From a virus, in the IMG/VR virus record IMGVR_UViG_3300029268_000027, positions 1 through 50,470 of that record: a stretch of 50,470 bases of DNA; one strand, written 5' to 3'. The translations under genes were made by a program, and so were the position numbers. How positions within the stretch are numbered: position 1 is the stretch's first letter; each line of letters begins with the position of its first letter. The notes below the pieces were generated by a model that had not been told where the DNA came from, ran no database searches, and was given only the letters and a program-made list of their open reading frames with translations. Shown piece by piece: positions 43,058 to 50,470 of this stretch.

Positions 43058-43901
43058 CTCCTATGTTAATATTTGACCATCCCCCAATATACGCCACTAA
43101 ATAAACTAGACGCGATCGTATGACTGCTGTGGGAGACAAGATATCTCTATGGATTGAATTTAGAGTAGACAGAATAATACCTACATTTAGTGGTTCTAAC
43201 TTAGACCAGAGCTGCAGTAAACGCCTTTGCATCCACGTAGGTTTCACCACCCCAACTGTATCCATGGCACGTGCAATCGTATCTGCTAGAATGAAACAAA
43301 GCAATCTAGAGTCAACCTTAGCCTGTATAATGTCAGTTAAGACGTAACTATACTTCCCATCTACAAAATGATTAACAGTAGTAGTTATATCTGGGTTCAC
43401 AATACTACCACTAATTAGTGGTATCTCTTCGAAAGAAATGTTCTTATGCAAACTTATCAAGTTAACTGTATTACAGCAAGAACATGGGTCATATTGGTTT
43501 AGATAACATATATATTTGATGAACTCTGAACTAGTATTTAGCCCCGCCACTAAAGCCAATTGCTTTACAAAGTCCTCAATTTGATTATCGAAAGTCAAAC
43601 TACAAACAATCTCTACATATCCAGCACTAGTATAAGGCTTAGTTATTTTATTACCTAACTTTATAGCAAGCCCCTCGGGAATGAAAGTGGTTGCTGGATC
43701 AACTACCCACAAAGGTTCCTCCCTGAATAAGAATGAACTACCCATATACTTCGGGGGCTGCTTTTTATCCAAACGAATAACTGACTTATTGTGCATCTTA
43801 GAAATGTATCCCACCAGATATTCTTTCAGGAAATCATCTTTACCTGAAAGAAAATAAGACTTAGCCCTGGTAGGGTTGCTTATAAAATCAGAAAAATACA
43901 T
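43023..43901 (-). CDS. DNA polymerase III delta subunit-like protein
   Basis: About 292 residues from ATG 43901, which overlaps the dnaX stop as TAATG. It begins MYFSDFISNPTRAKSYFLSGKDDFLKEYLVGYI, like the opening of HolA ('YFLxGxDxFL'). The rest is helical with Cys (CSCCNTV). Immediate translational coupling to the clamp-loader ATPase supports a delta-like role. Similarity is weak, so this is a candidate. Confidence 0.5.
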   Translation of the reverse strand: MYFSDFISNPTRAKSYFLSGKDDFLKEYLVGYISKMHNKSVIRLDKKQPPKYMGSSFLFREEPLWVVDPATTFIPEGLAIKLGNKITKPYTSAGYVEIVCSLTFDNQIEDFVKQLALVAGLNTSSEFIKYICYLNQYDPCSCCNTVNLISLHKNISFEEIPLISGSIVNPDITTTVNHFVDGKYSYVLTDIIQAKVDSRLLCFILADTIARAMDTVGVVKPTWMQRRLLQLWSKLEPLNVGIILSTLNSIHRDILSPTAVIRSRLVYLVAYIGGWSNINIGDVNRNNGYYEE

Positions 43902-44971
43902 TATGCACACAACTCCAACGCTATTAGTCTTAGAACGAACTTCTTATTTTCAGCCTCATGAAATTGCTTACTACGCCGTGCCAGCACGTCCGATAAATAT
44001 AATATACGAGGAGAGCCCATTTGTACAAAAGGTTGATACAAATCCCCTCTATCAACCTGTGCCCCCAACATTACTCCCATCAGATTAGTAACTCCTGCGA
44101 CTAAGGCATCATTATATAGAGTATCAAAATCCACCCCCGAATCAACTAGCCCCTCTAGTATACACCACAAATCCTTACAGTCATGTCTATTTATGGCATC
44201 CAGAATACAGGCTGTCTTGGTTTCGTCAAACGCCCCCAAGGCTATCAATGCGTTAGCTTCCGTAAACCCAATCTTGGGGGTTTTACAGTACAATATCACT
44301 TTCTCTAACAAAGTCAGGGCATCCCGCATAGAATTACAGGCAACGCGAGCAACAACGGGAGCAACCGATTCGCCTTTAACATCAGCAAGCAACTTCTTAA
44401 GGTAGTTCTCAATTATAGGGGTAGGAATTAACTTTAAGTCTAACGTTATTAACCTCGACTTAATCGTTTCAGGTATCTTGACCTTTTCAGTCGTGCAAAA
44501 CAACCAAACGACATGTGGGGGCGGCTCTTCTAAAATCTTTAATAGTGAATTCCATGAAGCTGTAGATCTGCCCAGCCCCTGAGCTTCATCAATAATAAAT
44601 ACCTTGTAGTTACCAATTGCCGGAGTAAGCATAGCCTGCTCTATAATACGCCTTATATCCTCTATATTCCCGTTAGTAGACCCACTAATTTCTAATATAT
44701 CAGGATGTCTCTGTGCCATAGATAATTGACAGCTTTCACACTTACCACAAGGTTCTGCAGTTTTTCTGCTATTACAATTAATTGCTCTGGCAAATAAACG
44801 AGACAGAGTTGTCTTCCCTAGTCCCCGCGAGCCAGAGAAGAGCAAACCTGCCGGAATTTTACCAGACGTGACAATGTTCTTCAGTATCGTTACAATGTGA
44901 TCATTGTAAATAAAATTTTTGAACTGTTGCGGGCGCAACGTCAAAGCCAAATTTTGATAGCGTTCTGTCAT
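43901..44971 (-). CDS. dnaX: Clamp loader subunit gamma/tau (DnaX-like)
   Basis: 356 residues, AAA+ fold. Walker A GSRGLGKT (47-54), zinc-binding cysteines C66, C75, C78, C81 (typical of bacterial DnaX), Walker B VFIIDEAQ (D128/E129), and the sensor stretch LLKILEEPPPHVVWLFCTTEKVKIPETIKSRL. Domain III follows. It lacks the long tau-specific C-terminus. It loads a sliding clamp for phage DNA replication. The start overlaps an orphan reading frame end (ATGA). Confidence 0.92.
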   Translation of the reverse strand: MTERYQNLALTLRPQQFKNFIYNDHIVTILKNIVTSGKIPAGLLFSGSRGLGKTTLSRLFARAINCNSRKTAEPCGKCESCQLSMAQRHPDILEISGSTNGNIEDIRRIIEQAMLTPAIGNYKVFIIDEAQGLGRSTASWNSLLKILEEPPPHVVWLFCTTEKVKIPETIKSRLITLDLKLIPTPIIENYLKKLLADVKGESVAPVVARVACNSMRDALTLLEKVILYCKTPKIGFTEANALIALGAFDETKTACILDAINRHDCKDLWCILEGLVDSGVDFDTLYNDALVAGVTNLMGVMLGAQVDRGDLYQPFVQMGSPRILYLSDVLARRSKQFHEAENKKFVLRLIALELCA

Positions 44972-45066
44972 TTTTTCCAGTCCGAGAAGATAGTTACATG
45001 TGTAGGTTTGTTTCTAGCCGGTTCAATTGTGTGTCTTGTACCTCTAGATTGTTTATCCCAAAAGCT
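44968..45066 (-). other. Coding-like tail in the +1 frame after the ParB/Srx-like gene
   Basis: 33 codons without a start codon, ending ...NKPTHVTIFSDWKK and TGA that overlaps the dnaX ATG (ATGA). A one-base change in AAA near 45063 would join it to the end of the 45053-45682 gene. Either that gene lost its tail by frameshift, or it is read by recoding. Confidence 0.35.
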
Positions 45067-45682
45067 TTAAAACTTCCTCAGGGAAGGTCTCTTGTTTCCT
45101 AGGTCTTGAGTCCCCTACGTTCTCAAATTTACTACTGAAATTTCTGAAAAGCTCTTTGTGGTTTTTGGCAACATGAAACTTCTTCACATAATTCTCCGGT
45201 ATTTCCTCTATAAGTTCAATGTCGTCAAATCCTTTGGGATTCATATGCGCGTAATAGGGGTAACCCGGATGCACCCCCCTAATGTAAGCAACGTTCACAG
45301 GAATACCCATCTGATAGGCTAAAAATACCCGATGCAACCCGTCGTTTATGATGGCTTTCAACTCACCCCAAGGTGTTACATACTCCTCACAGACCGGCGG
45401 TAATATGTCAATAGTCTTATCTGGGTAGTGACACTTCAGATAGCCATTTAGCTGTAAAATGTCTTGCCCGTATTCTCTAAGAATTTCCCACCGCAATTCC
45501 TCTATTTTCTTGAGCTCCGGTAATAAAGCGTACCGCTGACACGGTGATAAATTGCGGGGGTTAAAGGTTTCAATTCTAATAAAAGAATTCAAATAAGGGG
45601 GTATTGTACTGCCCCTCAACGTAACATTACGAAGCTTCTCACAAAGCTCACCTGCTGACCTAACTTCTATTTCAAAGTCCAT
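45053..45682 (-). CDS. ParB/Srx-fold protein
   Basis: 209 residues. LKAIINDGLHRVFLAYQMGIP contains the D-G-x-H-R motif of the ParB/sulfiredoxin superfamily, which binds nucleotide (CTP/ATP) phosphates. A helical C-terminus follows. It has no HTH of partition-type ParB, so it may be a nuclease-like or nucleotide-dependent enzyme. It lies 82 nt before dnaX. The 3' end may be frameshifted (see the adjacent tail). Confidence 0.65.
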   Translation of the reverse strand: MDFEIEVRSAGELCEKLRNVTLRGSTIPPYLNSFIRIETFNPRNLSPCQRYALLPELKKIEELRWEILREYGQDILQLNGYLKCHYPDKTIDILPPVCEEYVTPWGELKAIINDGLHRVFLAYQMGIPVNVAYIRGVHPGYPYYAHMNPKGFDDIELIEEIPENYVKKFHVAKNHKELFRNFSSKFENVGDSRPRKQETFPEEVLKLLG

Positions 45683-45693
45683 TATACCTTCCC

Positions 45694-46920
45694 TTACACG
45701 TTATACTTCTCTTTGTGCCGCTTCTGGTGGCAAGTGTTACAAACAATTTCCAAATCTGTTGGTAGTTCTTGTCCGCTACGGATATAGTTTAGATGGTGTA
45801 CCGCAATACCAGTAGGGGACTGGTATCCACAATAGAAACAAGTATTATCAAAAGTCTCCTTAAAAGCTTCACGCTTGGCTACCCAAAGTGGAGACCTATC
45901 AATATAATCACTGTAAGCCCTGCCTTTAGGAATTATGCCTGCGGTGCAATATTTCTTGAAAGACTTGTTCAAAGAATTCCATTGATCACTGATAGCCCGC
46001 AAAATAGACTCCCGCGACCTATTGAACTCAGTAATCAACTGATTTATGGTCTTCTTATTAACATGATTTTCTCGCAAAAGTCGGCGGGCGAAAGCGATAG
46101 AAGTTCTAGACTGCCTTTTAGGTGCTGGAATATCCCACATCTTTAGGAGCTGGTCAAACTGTGTCTTGCTACTCAGTTCCTTAGGGAAATAAAGAGCTAG
46201 TTTATCTCGGCACCAACCCTGCCCCAAATATAGCTTACGGAATAGGCTCTCGGTCAAAGGAGTAAGTCCCTTTACTAATTCTGCTTCTTCAGCAGGTTCT
46301 AGTTTACCAAAACGACTGTCCATAAGCACTTCGATGCGTCTGTAAATAGAATCACGAAAGGGACTTTCTACACGGTTCGCCGTCTCAGCCAAAATAACAA
46401 CGTCTCGCTCAAAGATAAGTTGAGCAATTTCCTCAGGCGTCCTAGCCTGTCTGTATTCGTCCAATGCAACCTGTAGAGCTTCATTAACAATGTTCTTAAT
46501 CTGGTCTACATCAAGATTACCCAAACGGGGATTTACAGCAGCACCCTTAGTCCAGTAGTCCCGCAATACATTAGCACACTCTCTCTTATATAGAATCAAC
46601 TTACTTTTTACACTCTCATCAACGCGACCGGTACCAATTGTTGCTAACCACATCGGAATATCATCAGCGTGAATACAAAAAGTTGAGTAATTCTTACCAT
46701 CTAGGGCAGTTACAAGGCTAGCCTTGAATCTGAAGGCCCCGTCATTTTTAATTTTGTTAATCTGGTCTTGGACACCTTTGATGCCAATCGCACCACACAA
46801 TCCCTTTACAGGAGACCACACATCATTATTTTCATCCTGTATCGATATAATTTGGTCTCCATAAAAATCCACTATATGCTCTTGATATACAACTACTTCT
46901 TGACTCAAAACTTCCGCCAT
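45694..46920 (-). CDS. Antirepressor-N (P22_AR_N-like) / HNH fusion protein, second copy
   Basis: 408 residues. N-terminal IISIQDENNDVWSPVKGLCGAIGIKGVQDQIN, then IPMWLATIGTGRVDESVKSKLILYKRE, matching the P22 antirepressor layout. The middle is a helical region with a small winged-helix-like stretch. C-terminal HNH: CFYCGYQ, AVHHLNYIRSGQ, LEIVCNTCHQKRH. Same architecture as 38382-39569 but only moderately similar. GGAGAGG precedes the start. Confidence 0.75.
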   Translation of the reverse strand: MAEVLSQEVVVYQEHIVDFYGDQIISIQDENNDVWSPVKGLCGAIGIKGVQDQINKIKNDGAFRFKASLVTALDGKNYSTFCIHADDIPMWLATIGTGRVDESVKSKLILYKRECANVLRDYWTKGAAVNPRLGNLDVDQIKNIVNEALQVALDEYRQARTPEEIAQLIFERDVVILAETANRVESPFRDSIYRRIEVLMDSRFGKLEPAEEAELVKGLTPLTESLFRKLYLGQGWCRDKLALYFPKELSSKTQFDQLLKMWDIPAPKRQSRTSIAFARRLLRENHVNKKTINQLITEFNRSRESILRAISDQWNSLNKSFKKYCTAGIIPKGRAYSDYIDRSPLWVAKREAFKETFDNTCFYCGYQSPTGIAVHHLNYIRSGQELPTDLEIVCNTCHQKRHKEKYNV

Positions 46921-46953
46921 TTAACCTCTCCTTACCTTCTTTACATATGAAAT

Positions 46954-46982
46954 GGGGGAACAGTCACGTTAACTATTCCCCC
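46954..46982 (-). terminator. Strong hairpin upstream of the second antirepressor-HNH gene
   Basis: 11-bp stem with one G-U pair (GGGGGAATAGT and ACTGTTCCCCC on the minus strand), 7-nt loop. No T run follows, so it may be an RNA-processing site, leader structure or weak terminator after the tmRNA. Confidence 0.55.
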
Positions 46983-47180
46983 GCTAGACTAGTATCAACC
47001 ATCAACGCCCCGCCTAGCACTGTTGACGTTAACTTTACTGTTTCTACACATGGCAGATCAGCTAATATGCATCTTTCGGATACGTCGCAGTTGGCGATCG
47101 GAGATGCCTAAAACCTTTGACATCGACCCAATTACAATGTTTATTATACAAATCTTGTATGTCTTCGGGAGCAATGCTTT
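46973..47180 (-). pseudogene. Possible remnant of a helix-turn-helix gene between tmRNA and the antirepressor-HNH gene
   Basis: Three overlapping open stretches in different frames look like pieces of one protein: SIAPEDIQDLYNKHCNWVDV, then SKVLGISDRQLRRIRKMH (HTH-like), then LPCVETVKLTSTVLGG ending at the hairpin. Joining them needs two frameshifts. The rest of the 270-nt gap shows only the palindrome and the hairpin. Confidence 0.3.
47146..47160. promoter_or_regulatory. Perfect 15-nt palindrome with TATAAT
   Basis: ATACAA-ATC-TTGTAT on the plus strand. The minus strand reads TTTGTATAATAAAC across its edge, a possible -10 box. No good -35 was found. Candidate operator/promoter for the antirepressor gene. 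Confidence 0.3.
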
Positions 47181-47197
47181 GTTATAAGACAATTTTA

Positions 47198-47715
47198 TGG
47201 AGCACCTGGGAGTCGAACCCAGATCCAGTCCGCCTTTCGAAATGTAAATTTAGATGGTGTAGTCCATATTTATACTCCCGACAGAGAGTTTGCCAGCCTT
47301 TTCGAGACCCCGCCGCTGACTTTTGCGGGCTAGAAGGTTTGGTTTCCCGCACGGTGGCGATTACCCTACCCATCTCTATCCTAATGCCTGACACTAGGAT
47401 ACCTACTTGCATAGGATTTAGGGGACGCGGTTTCCCGCGTGCCTCCACCAGGTCAGTTTAGCCTCGTAACCAGGAGAGGAAGCAGGTATAAAACCCACTT
47501 GCCTCCGCCACCCAGTTTTCTGTTGATAAGTTACTGGGAACTCCGCCCTATTAACCAGCGTATGCTACACTAACCTTACGGTCGGCTTCACAAAAAGCTG
47601 AGAGCATGTCGAAAGAATTATCTTCGGCATTTATAATTCGAATGATTTACGGTACCACTCACACCGACCACCAATACAAATCTACTCATAACGTCTGTCG
47701 ATACCTGTGTGCCCC
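47198..47715 (-). ncRNA. ssrA: tmRNA
   Basis: The ends pair as a tRNA-Ala-like acceptor: 5' GGGGCAC with 3' GTGCTCC-A, containing the G3-U identity pair. The 3' part has the T-arm CTGGG-TTCGACT-CCCAG. The 5' part has GGTATCGACAG, the tmRNA D-arm form. The resume codon is GCC at nt 88-90 (47628-47626), as in E. coli (nt 90). The tag frame runs 25 codons, AEDNSFDMLS...VSVAYAG, ending in tandem TAA TAG. The rest of the 518 nt holds stem and pseudoknot-forming GC pairs. CCA is not encoded. It begins 5 nt after the upstream gene's stop, so it is probably cut out of the operon transcript. Confidence 0.88.
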
Positions 47716-47720
47716 GTCGT

Positions 47721-48164
47721 TCACCTACTAGAAACGTAATTCCTGAATTGCATCTTTTCAGGAAATCTCGCTACAAATTCACTAAAACTAGCCACTACTG
47801 ATAGTAACATTTTTAATTGGCTATCACCCATTTTAGGTATTACCAATTGAGCTCCCGCCTCATAGTAACTATCCATATCAGTTTCTGTTGCATGCAAATT
47901 TGTTACTACTACAACAGGAACTCGTTTTGCCTTTACGTTGTTCCTAATCCTGTCTATTACTCTTACTAAGTTAGGCTGGTCTCCTGGTTGCTCATATAAG
48001 ATACACACACCATAATCAGTGCCTTGCATCTTACTAATCACATTAGTTATGGCAGTCTCGGTATCGTAGTTCCTATAATTGCTCTTGCGTGCACAAAATG
48101 CAAATCCATCCATATCCATCTTTTCCCGCGAGACCACCAGTGCTTTAACATCCAAATAACCCAT
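47721..48164 (-). CDS. Receiver-like (CheY-fold) protein, degenerate
   Basis: 147 residues. ALVVSREKMDMDGF, GVCILYEQPGDQ, VPVVVVTNLHATETDMDSYYEAGAQLVIPKM reproduce the beta/alpha order of a receiver domain, with T in VVVVTN and K in VIPKM. The phospho-acceptor Asp position reads Tyr/Glu (ILYEQ), so it is probably not phosphorylated in the usual way. Its stop lies 5 nt before the tmRNA. It may act as a pseudo-receiver. Confidence 0.6.
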   Translation of the reverse strand: MGYLDVKALVVSREKMDMDGFAFCARKSNYRNYDTETAITNVISKMQGTDYGVCILYEQPGDQPNLVRVIDRIRNNVKAKRVPVVVVTNLHATETDMDSYYEAGAQLVIPKMGDSQLKMLLSVVASFSEFVARFPEKMQFRNYVSSR

Positions 48165-48177
48165 AATTTACCCCAGA

Positions 48178-48558
48178 TTACACATGACCAGGAAGCTCTT
48201 CCCCTGGATCTGTATGTGCAATTTCAAACGCCATAACGTCCTTACGTTTATCTGCAAGAAAGTCTTCCAAGAATTGCGGACAAAGCGGAGCAAGATTTAT
48301 TTTGTCTTGACCACACTCATCCAACATGCGTAGCATAGCAGATGCCGCAATCTTATTCGAAATCACTTCAAAGCAAGGAACACCGTCAACTTCAATAGTC
48401 CACAGATTGGGGCGTTCATCAATTAGAAATGACCCGATCTCACGACGAGGAATAGCAGGGAGGTGCATTTCCTCAATACCTTGTGCCTGCATCTTCTTTA
48501 AGATTTCTCGTGCTTTTGCCTTACTTACAGCCTTCACTTGTGCTTTATAAAAGTCCAT
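48178..48558 (-). CDS. Hypothetical protein, 126 residues
   Basis: Basic N-terminal helix (AQVKAVSKAKAREILKKMQAQ), then a mixed region (LWTIEVDGVPCFEVISNKIAA) and an acidic C-terminus ending PGEELPGHV. No motif recognised. It lies between HU-like and receiver-like genes with 3-14 nt spacings, so it is co-transcribed. Confidence 0.55.
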   Translation of the reverse strand: MDFYKAQVKAVSKAKAREILKKMQAQGIEEMHLPAIPRREIGSFLIDERPNLWTIEVDGVPCFEVISNKIAASAMLRMLDECGQDKINLAPLCPQFLEDFLADKRKDVMAFEIAHTDPGEELPGHV

Positions 48559-48561
48559 CTT

Positions 48562-48849
48562 TTAGCTTCCCTTTACTGCATCCTTCAACACTGGTGACGC
48601 CGAAAATCTTGGATAGTTCTTCGCATCTACATACACCGTTGACTGCGTACGCGGTTCAACATACGCACGACCCTTCTTTTCGGTTACACTGAAGGTACCA
48701 AAGCCACGTACATTAATACTCTCACCTCTTACCATACCATCAGAAATATCATCAAAAACATTCCTAATAATGGCTTCCGCAATCTTTTTGGTTACTGCTT
48801 GTCCCTTAAACATTGATACACAACTCTCTACTAAAAACTGAAAATTCAT
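48562..48849 (-). CDS. HU/IHF-family DNA-bending protein
   Basis: 95 residues from ATG 48849, which has AAGGAGA 8 nt upstream; the longer frame to 48879 lacks this. AVTKKIAEAIIRNVFDDIS and the core NVRGFGTFSVTEKKGRA match the HU/IHF arm entry. The arm has YVEPRTQSTVYVDAKN with the usual Pro position shifted. It coats or bends phage DNA or controls transcription. Confidence 0.9.
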   Translation of the reverse strand: MNFQFLVESCVSMFKGQAVTKKIAEAIIRNVFDDISDGMVRGESINVRGFGTFSVTEKKGRAYVEPRTQSTVYVDAKNYPRFSASPVLKDAVKGS

Positions 48850-48938
48850 GTAAAATTCTCCTTTTTCCTTTTTAGACAAGAAAGGGTTCTTCCCCTCCTA
48901 CATATAAATATAGTACCTACTTCTGCCTCAGACCGCAA

Positions 48939-49229
48939 TTATTTTCCCGCTACGGACATTTCGGCGTCCTCACCTAATGACATGCCCCTTACCTCTCGTA
49001 AAGCCTCTGCAACCGCAGTCTTTACAATGAGTTCTACTTCATCTAAAGAAAAAGATTGCGGTACCGGCTTACCTTGTCGCTGACGCTCTCTGATAGATGC
49101 CCATGTCGCATGCCTGGTTACTGGAGCAATTTCATCCAGTTGGTCGGGCATGTGGCGATTGCCATCATAAATACGAACCTGCCCCTTAGTCAAAGTCCTA
49201 CTTCCATCAAAAATGTCATTCTTCGCCAT
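48939..49229 (-). CDS. Hypothetical protein, 96 residues
   Basis: MAKNDIFDGSRTLTKGQVRIYDG, then a charged region and a helical segment (LDEVELIVKTAVAEALREVRG). No known motif. It overlaps the GroES stop end by 14 nt, so it is translated in the same operon. Confidence 0.5.
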   Translation of the reverse strand: MAKNDIFDGSRTLTKGQVRIYDGNRHMPDQLDEIAPVTRHATWASIRERQRQGKPVPQSFSLDEVELIVKTAVAEALREVRGMSLGEDAEMSVAGK

Positions 49230-49545
49230 AGTTAGCTCCTTTTAGTATTGCGACAATGTCGCGTTCGTGAATGATACGATATTCCGCATCATCTAAGATT
49301 AAATCAAAACCTGACCTCCAATTGAAAATTACTACATCACCTATGTGTACCTCGTGGTCCACCCATGAGCCAGATGGATCATAATAACCGCGACTTACAC
49401 ACTCTACTACACCTTGAACTGGGCGGGTAGATGCAGTTTCAGGTAGATAAATACCACCTGTAGTCATTTGGCTATTACCTACTACCCTTACTAAAACCCC
49501 GCCATTAAGAGGCACAGGGTCAACATTCCGTGAAAAATCTCCCAT
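49216..49545 (-). CDS. GroES-type co-chaperonin
   Basis: 109 residues. VDPVPLNGGVLVRVVG, mobile loop MTTGGIYLPETAS, GVVECVSRGYYDPSG, and HIGDVVIFNWRSG followed by YRIIHERDIVAIL match Cpn10. It would cap the host GroEL, or a phage chaperonin outside the window, to fold capsid or other proteins. No GroEL gene is in the window. Confidence 0.9.
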   Translation of the reverse strand: MGDFSRNVDPVPLNGGVLVRVVGNSQMTTGGIYLPETASTRPVQGVVECVSRGYYDPSGSWVDHEVHIGDVVIFNWRSGFDLILDDAEYRIIHERDIVAILKGANYGEE

Positions 49546-49581
49546 TCTTATCTCCTATACTAAGTTAGTTATTTTGTTGGC

Positions 49582-50454
49582 TCACCTACTGTATATTCTA
49601 GGGTAGTCAATACATAACACAGCAGAATCATTAAAGTCTATATGACTCTCTATTGCTTTCTGTTTCAAATTAAATATATTTATACAATCACTACTAGCGA
49701 CGAAAATATGTCCCCAATCAAATGTGGTATCAAGTTCACCTGTAATACGACGTAAAGGTAAGCTACCAGAGACCGCCGTGTAGTTATAAAGACTACCGCT
49801 ATTCCAAATACTTATGCCAATATCCGTTGCCATAAAAATGACATTACTACTTACCCAAAGGTCATTTATACTCTCCCCCAGATCAATTTCCGTATCCCAT
49901 GTGTCAAAAGATACTGGTTCACCATATTTAATTCTGAGTGTATTTCCATCTGCTAAGTAGGTAGTAGGACTAGAATCAACAAATGCCTTATGACCAGAAG
50001 TAGTCACATAGTTAATAAACTCACCACTGGATTTTTTCCAACTTAGCCCCCCGGAAGTCACCACTACCAGATATTCATTACATGCATCTAAGGAGATAAT
50101 TTGGTCAGAGAGCAACCCATTTGTTGTATTATAATTAAGAGAAAGGCTATCACTTGCATCCAGAGGATTACCACCATCTGCATAGTGCCCATAAGAAGAC
50201 CAATCAAGACTATATATTCCTGTGTTGGTCCCCGCCAAAACCTCATTGTCGTAGTAACACATACAATTAACAGTACCATCCATGATTACCGAGATACACT
50301 CATTCGCAGATACCGGATACGCGTACGGGTTAACTACAGCAAACCCATTTTCGGCACCGCATAAGCATCTAGGAGCATACCCAGGTAAGTGCAACCACTT
50401 TGCATTTTTTATAGTTCCAGCAGTAACAGTGTTTTGCCAGAGTAATAGCAACAT
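49582..50454 (-). CDS. Secreted or virion beta-propeller-like protein
   Basis: 290 residues from ATG 50454, directly preceded by an in-frame TAG. A short hydrophobic N-terminus (MLLLLWQNTVTAGT) is followed by repeating beta strands with 'VLAGTNTGIYSLDW', 'LVVVTSGGLSWKKSSG', 'VIFMATDIGISIWNSG', 'HIFVASSDCINIFN' at regular spacing, like blades of a propeller. Possibly a virion surface or receptor-interacting protein. Confidence 0.55.
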   Translation of the reverse strand: MLLLLWQNTVTAGTIKNAKWLHLPGYAPRCLCGAENGFAVVNPYAYPVSANECISVIMDGTVNCMCYYDNEVLAGTNTGIYSLDWSSYGHYADGGNPLDASDSLSLNYNTTNGLLSDQIISLDACNEYLVVVTSGGLSWKKSSGEFINYVTTSGHKAFVDSSPTTYLADGNTLRIKYGEPVSFDTWDTEIDLGESINDLWVSSNVIFMATDIGISIWNSGSLYNYTAVSGSLPLRRITGELDTTFDWGHIFVASSDCINIFNLKQKAIESHIDFNDSAVLCIDYPRIYSR

Positions 50455-50470
50455 CTAATCTGCTGTCTCC

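Noticed and set aside
47182-47448. Open frame of 88 codons on the minus strand over the tmRNA
   Set aside because: It lies wholly inside the tmRNA, whose ends, T-arm and tag explain the sequence.
48562-48879. Longer start for the HU-like gene
   Set aside because: The ATG at 48849 has an ideal AAGGAGA site, which lies inside the longer reading frame.

Overview
The window is a piece of a large tailed-phage genome (Caudoviricetes) that probably infects a Gram-negative bacterium. Every convincing gene lies on the minus strand, packed end to end with many 1-4 nt start/stop overlaps, so the region reads from base 50470 down to base 1. A Gram-negative host is suggested by a spanin-type pair (membrane protein plus overlapping lipoprotein), a secreted NlpC/P60 lytic enzyme and an LpxH-like protein. 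The tail is long (tube protein, two chaperone-like genes, start of a tape-measure-like gene). No contractile sheath gene is visible, so a siphovirus-like form is likely but not proven.

Layout in the direction of transcription. 50.5-47.7 kb: beta-structured secreted protein, GroES, HU-like protein, degenerate receiver-like protein and, 5 nt after that gene, a tmRNA. 47.2-38 kb: antirepressor-HNH fusion, ParB/Srx-like protein, DnaX clamp loader, delta-like protein, zinc proteins, methionine aminopeptidase, actin-like ATPase with a coiled-coil neighbour, and a second antirepressor-HNH fusion. 37.8-36.4 kb: a complete IscB element with its upstream omega-RNA. 36.4-29 kb: NUMOD3 protein, small and large terminase, a portal gene read in two frames, a LAGLIDADG endonuclease gene and a prohead protease. 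29-19.6 kb: virion accessory, fibre and metallophosphoesterase genes. 19.5-16.9 kb: scaffold, decoration and major capsid proteins, closed by a terminator. 16.7-14.9 kb: a LAGLIDADG endonuclease gene broken by a TnpB element. 14.9-12.5 kb: lysis genes. 12.5-9.1 kb: a response regulator and a 1000-residue REC-PAS-GAF histidine kinase. 9-1 kb: head-tail joining proteins, a PAPS-type sulfotransferase, tail completion protein, tail tube, chaperone-like paralogues and the tape measure start.

The structural genes form an ordinary packaging-head-tail series. What is unusual is the cargo inside it. Two different RNA-guided nuclease elements share an identical 21-bp end hairpin. A two-component system runs on directly from the lysis genes. 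A sulfotransferase is coupled to the tail genes. A tmRNA has a long, atypical tag. A -1 slippery heptamer lies exactly where the two halves of the portal overlap. All assignments come from reading the sequence; no database search was run.
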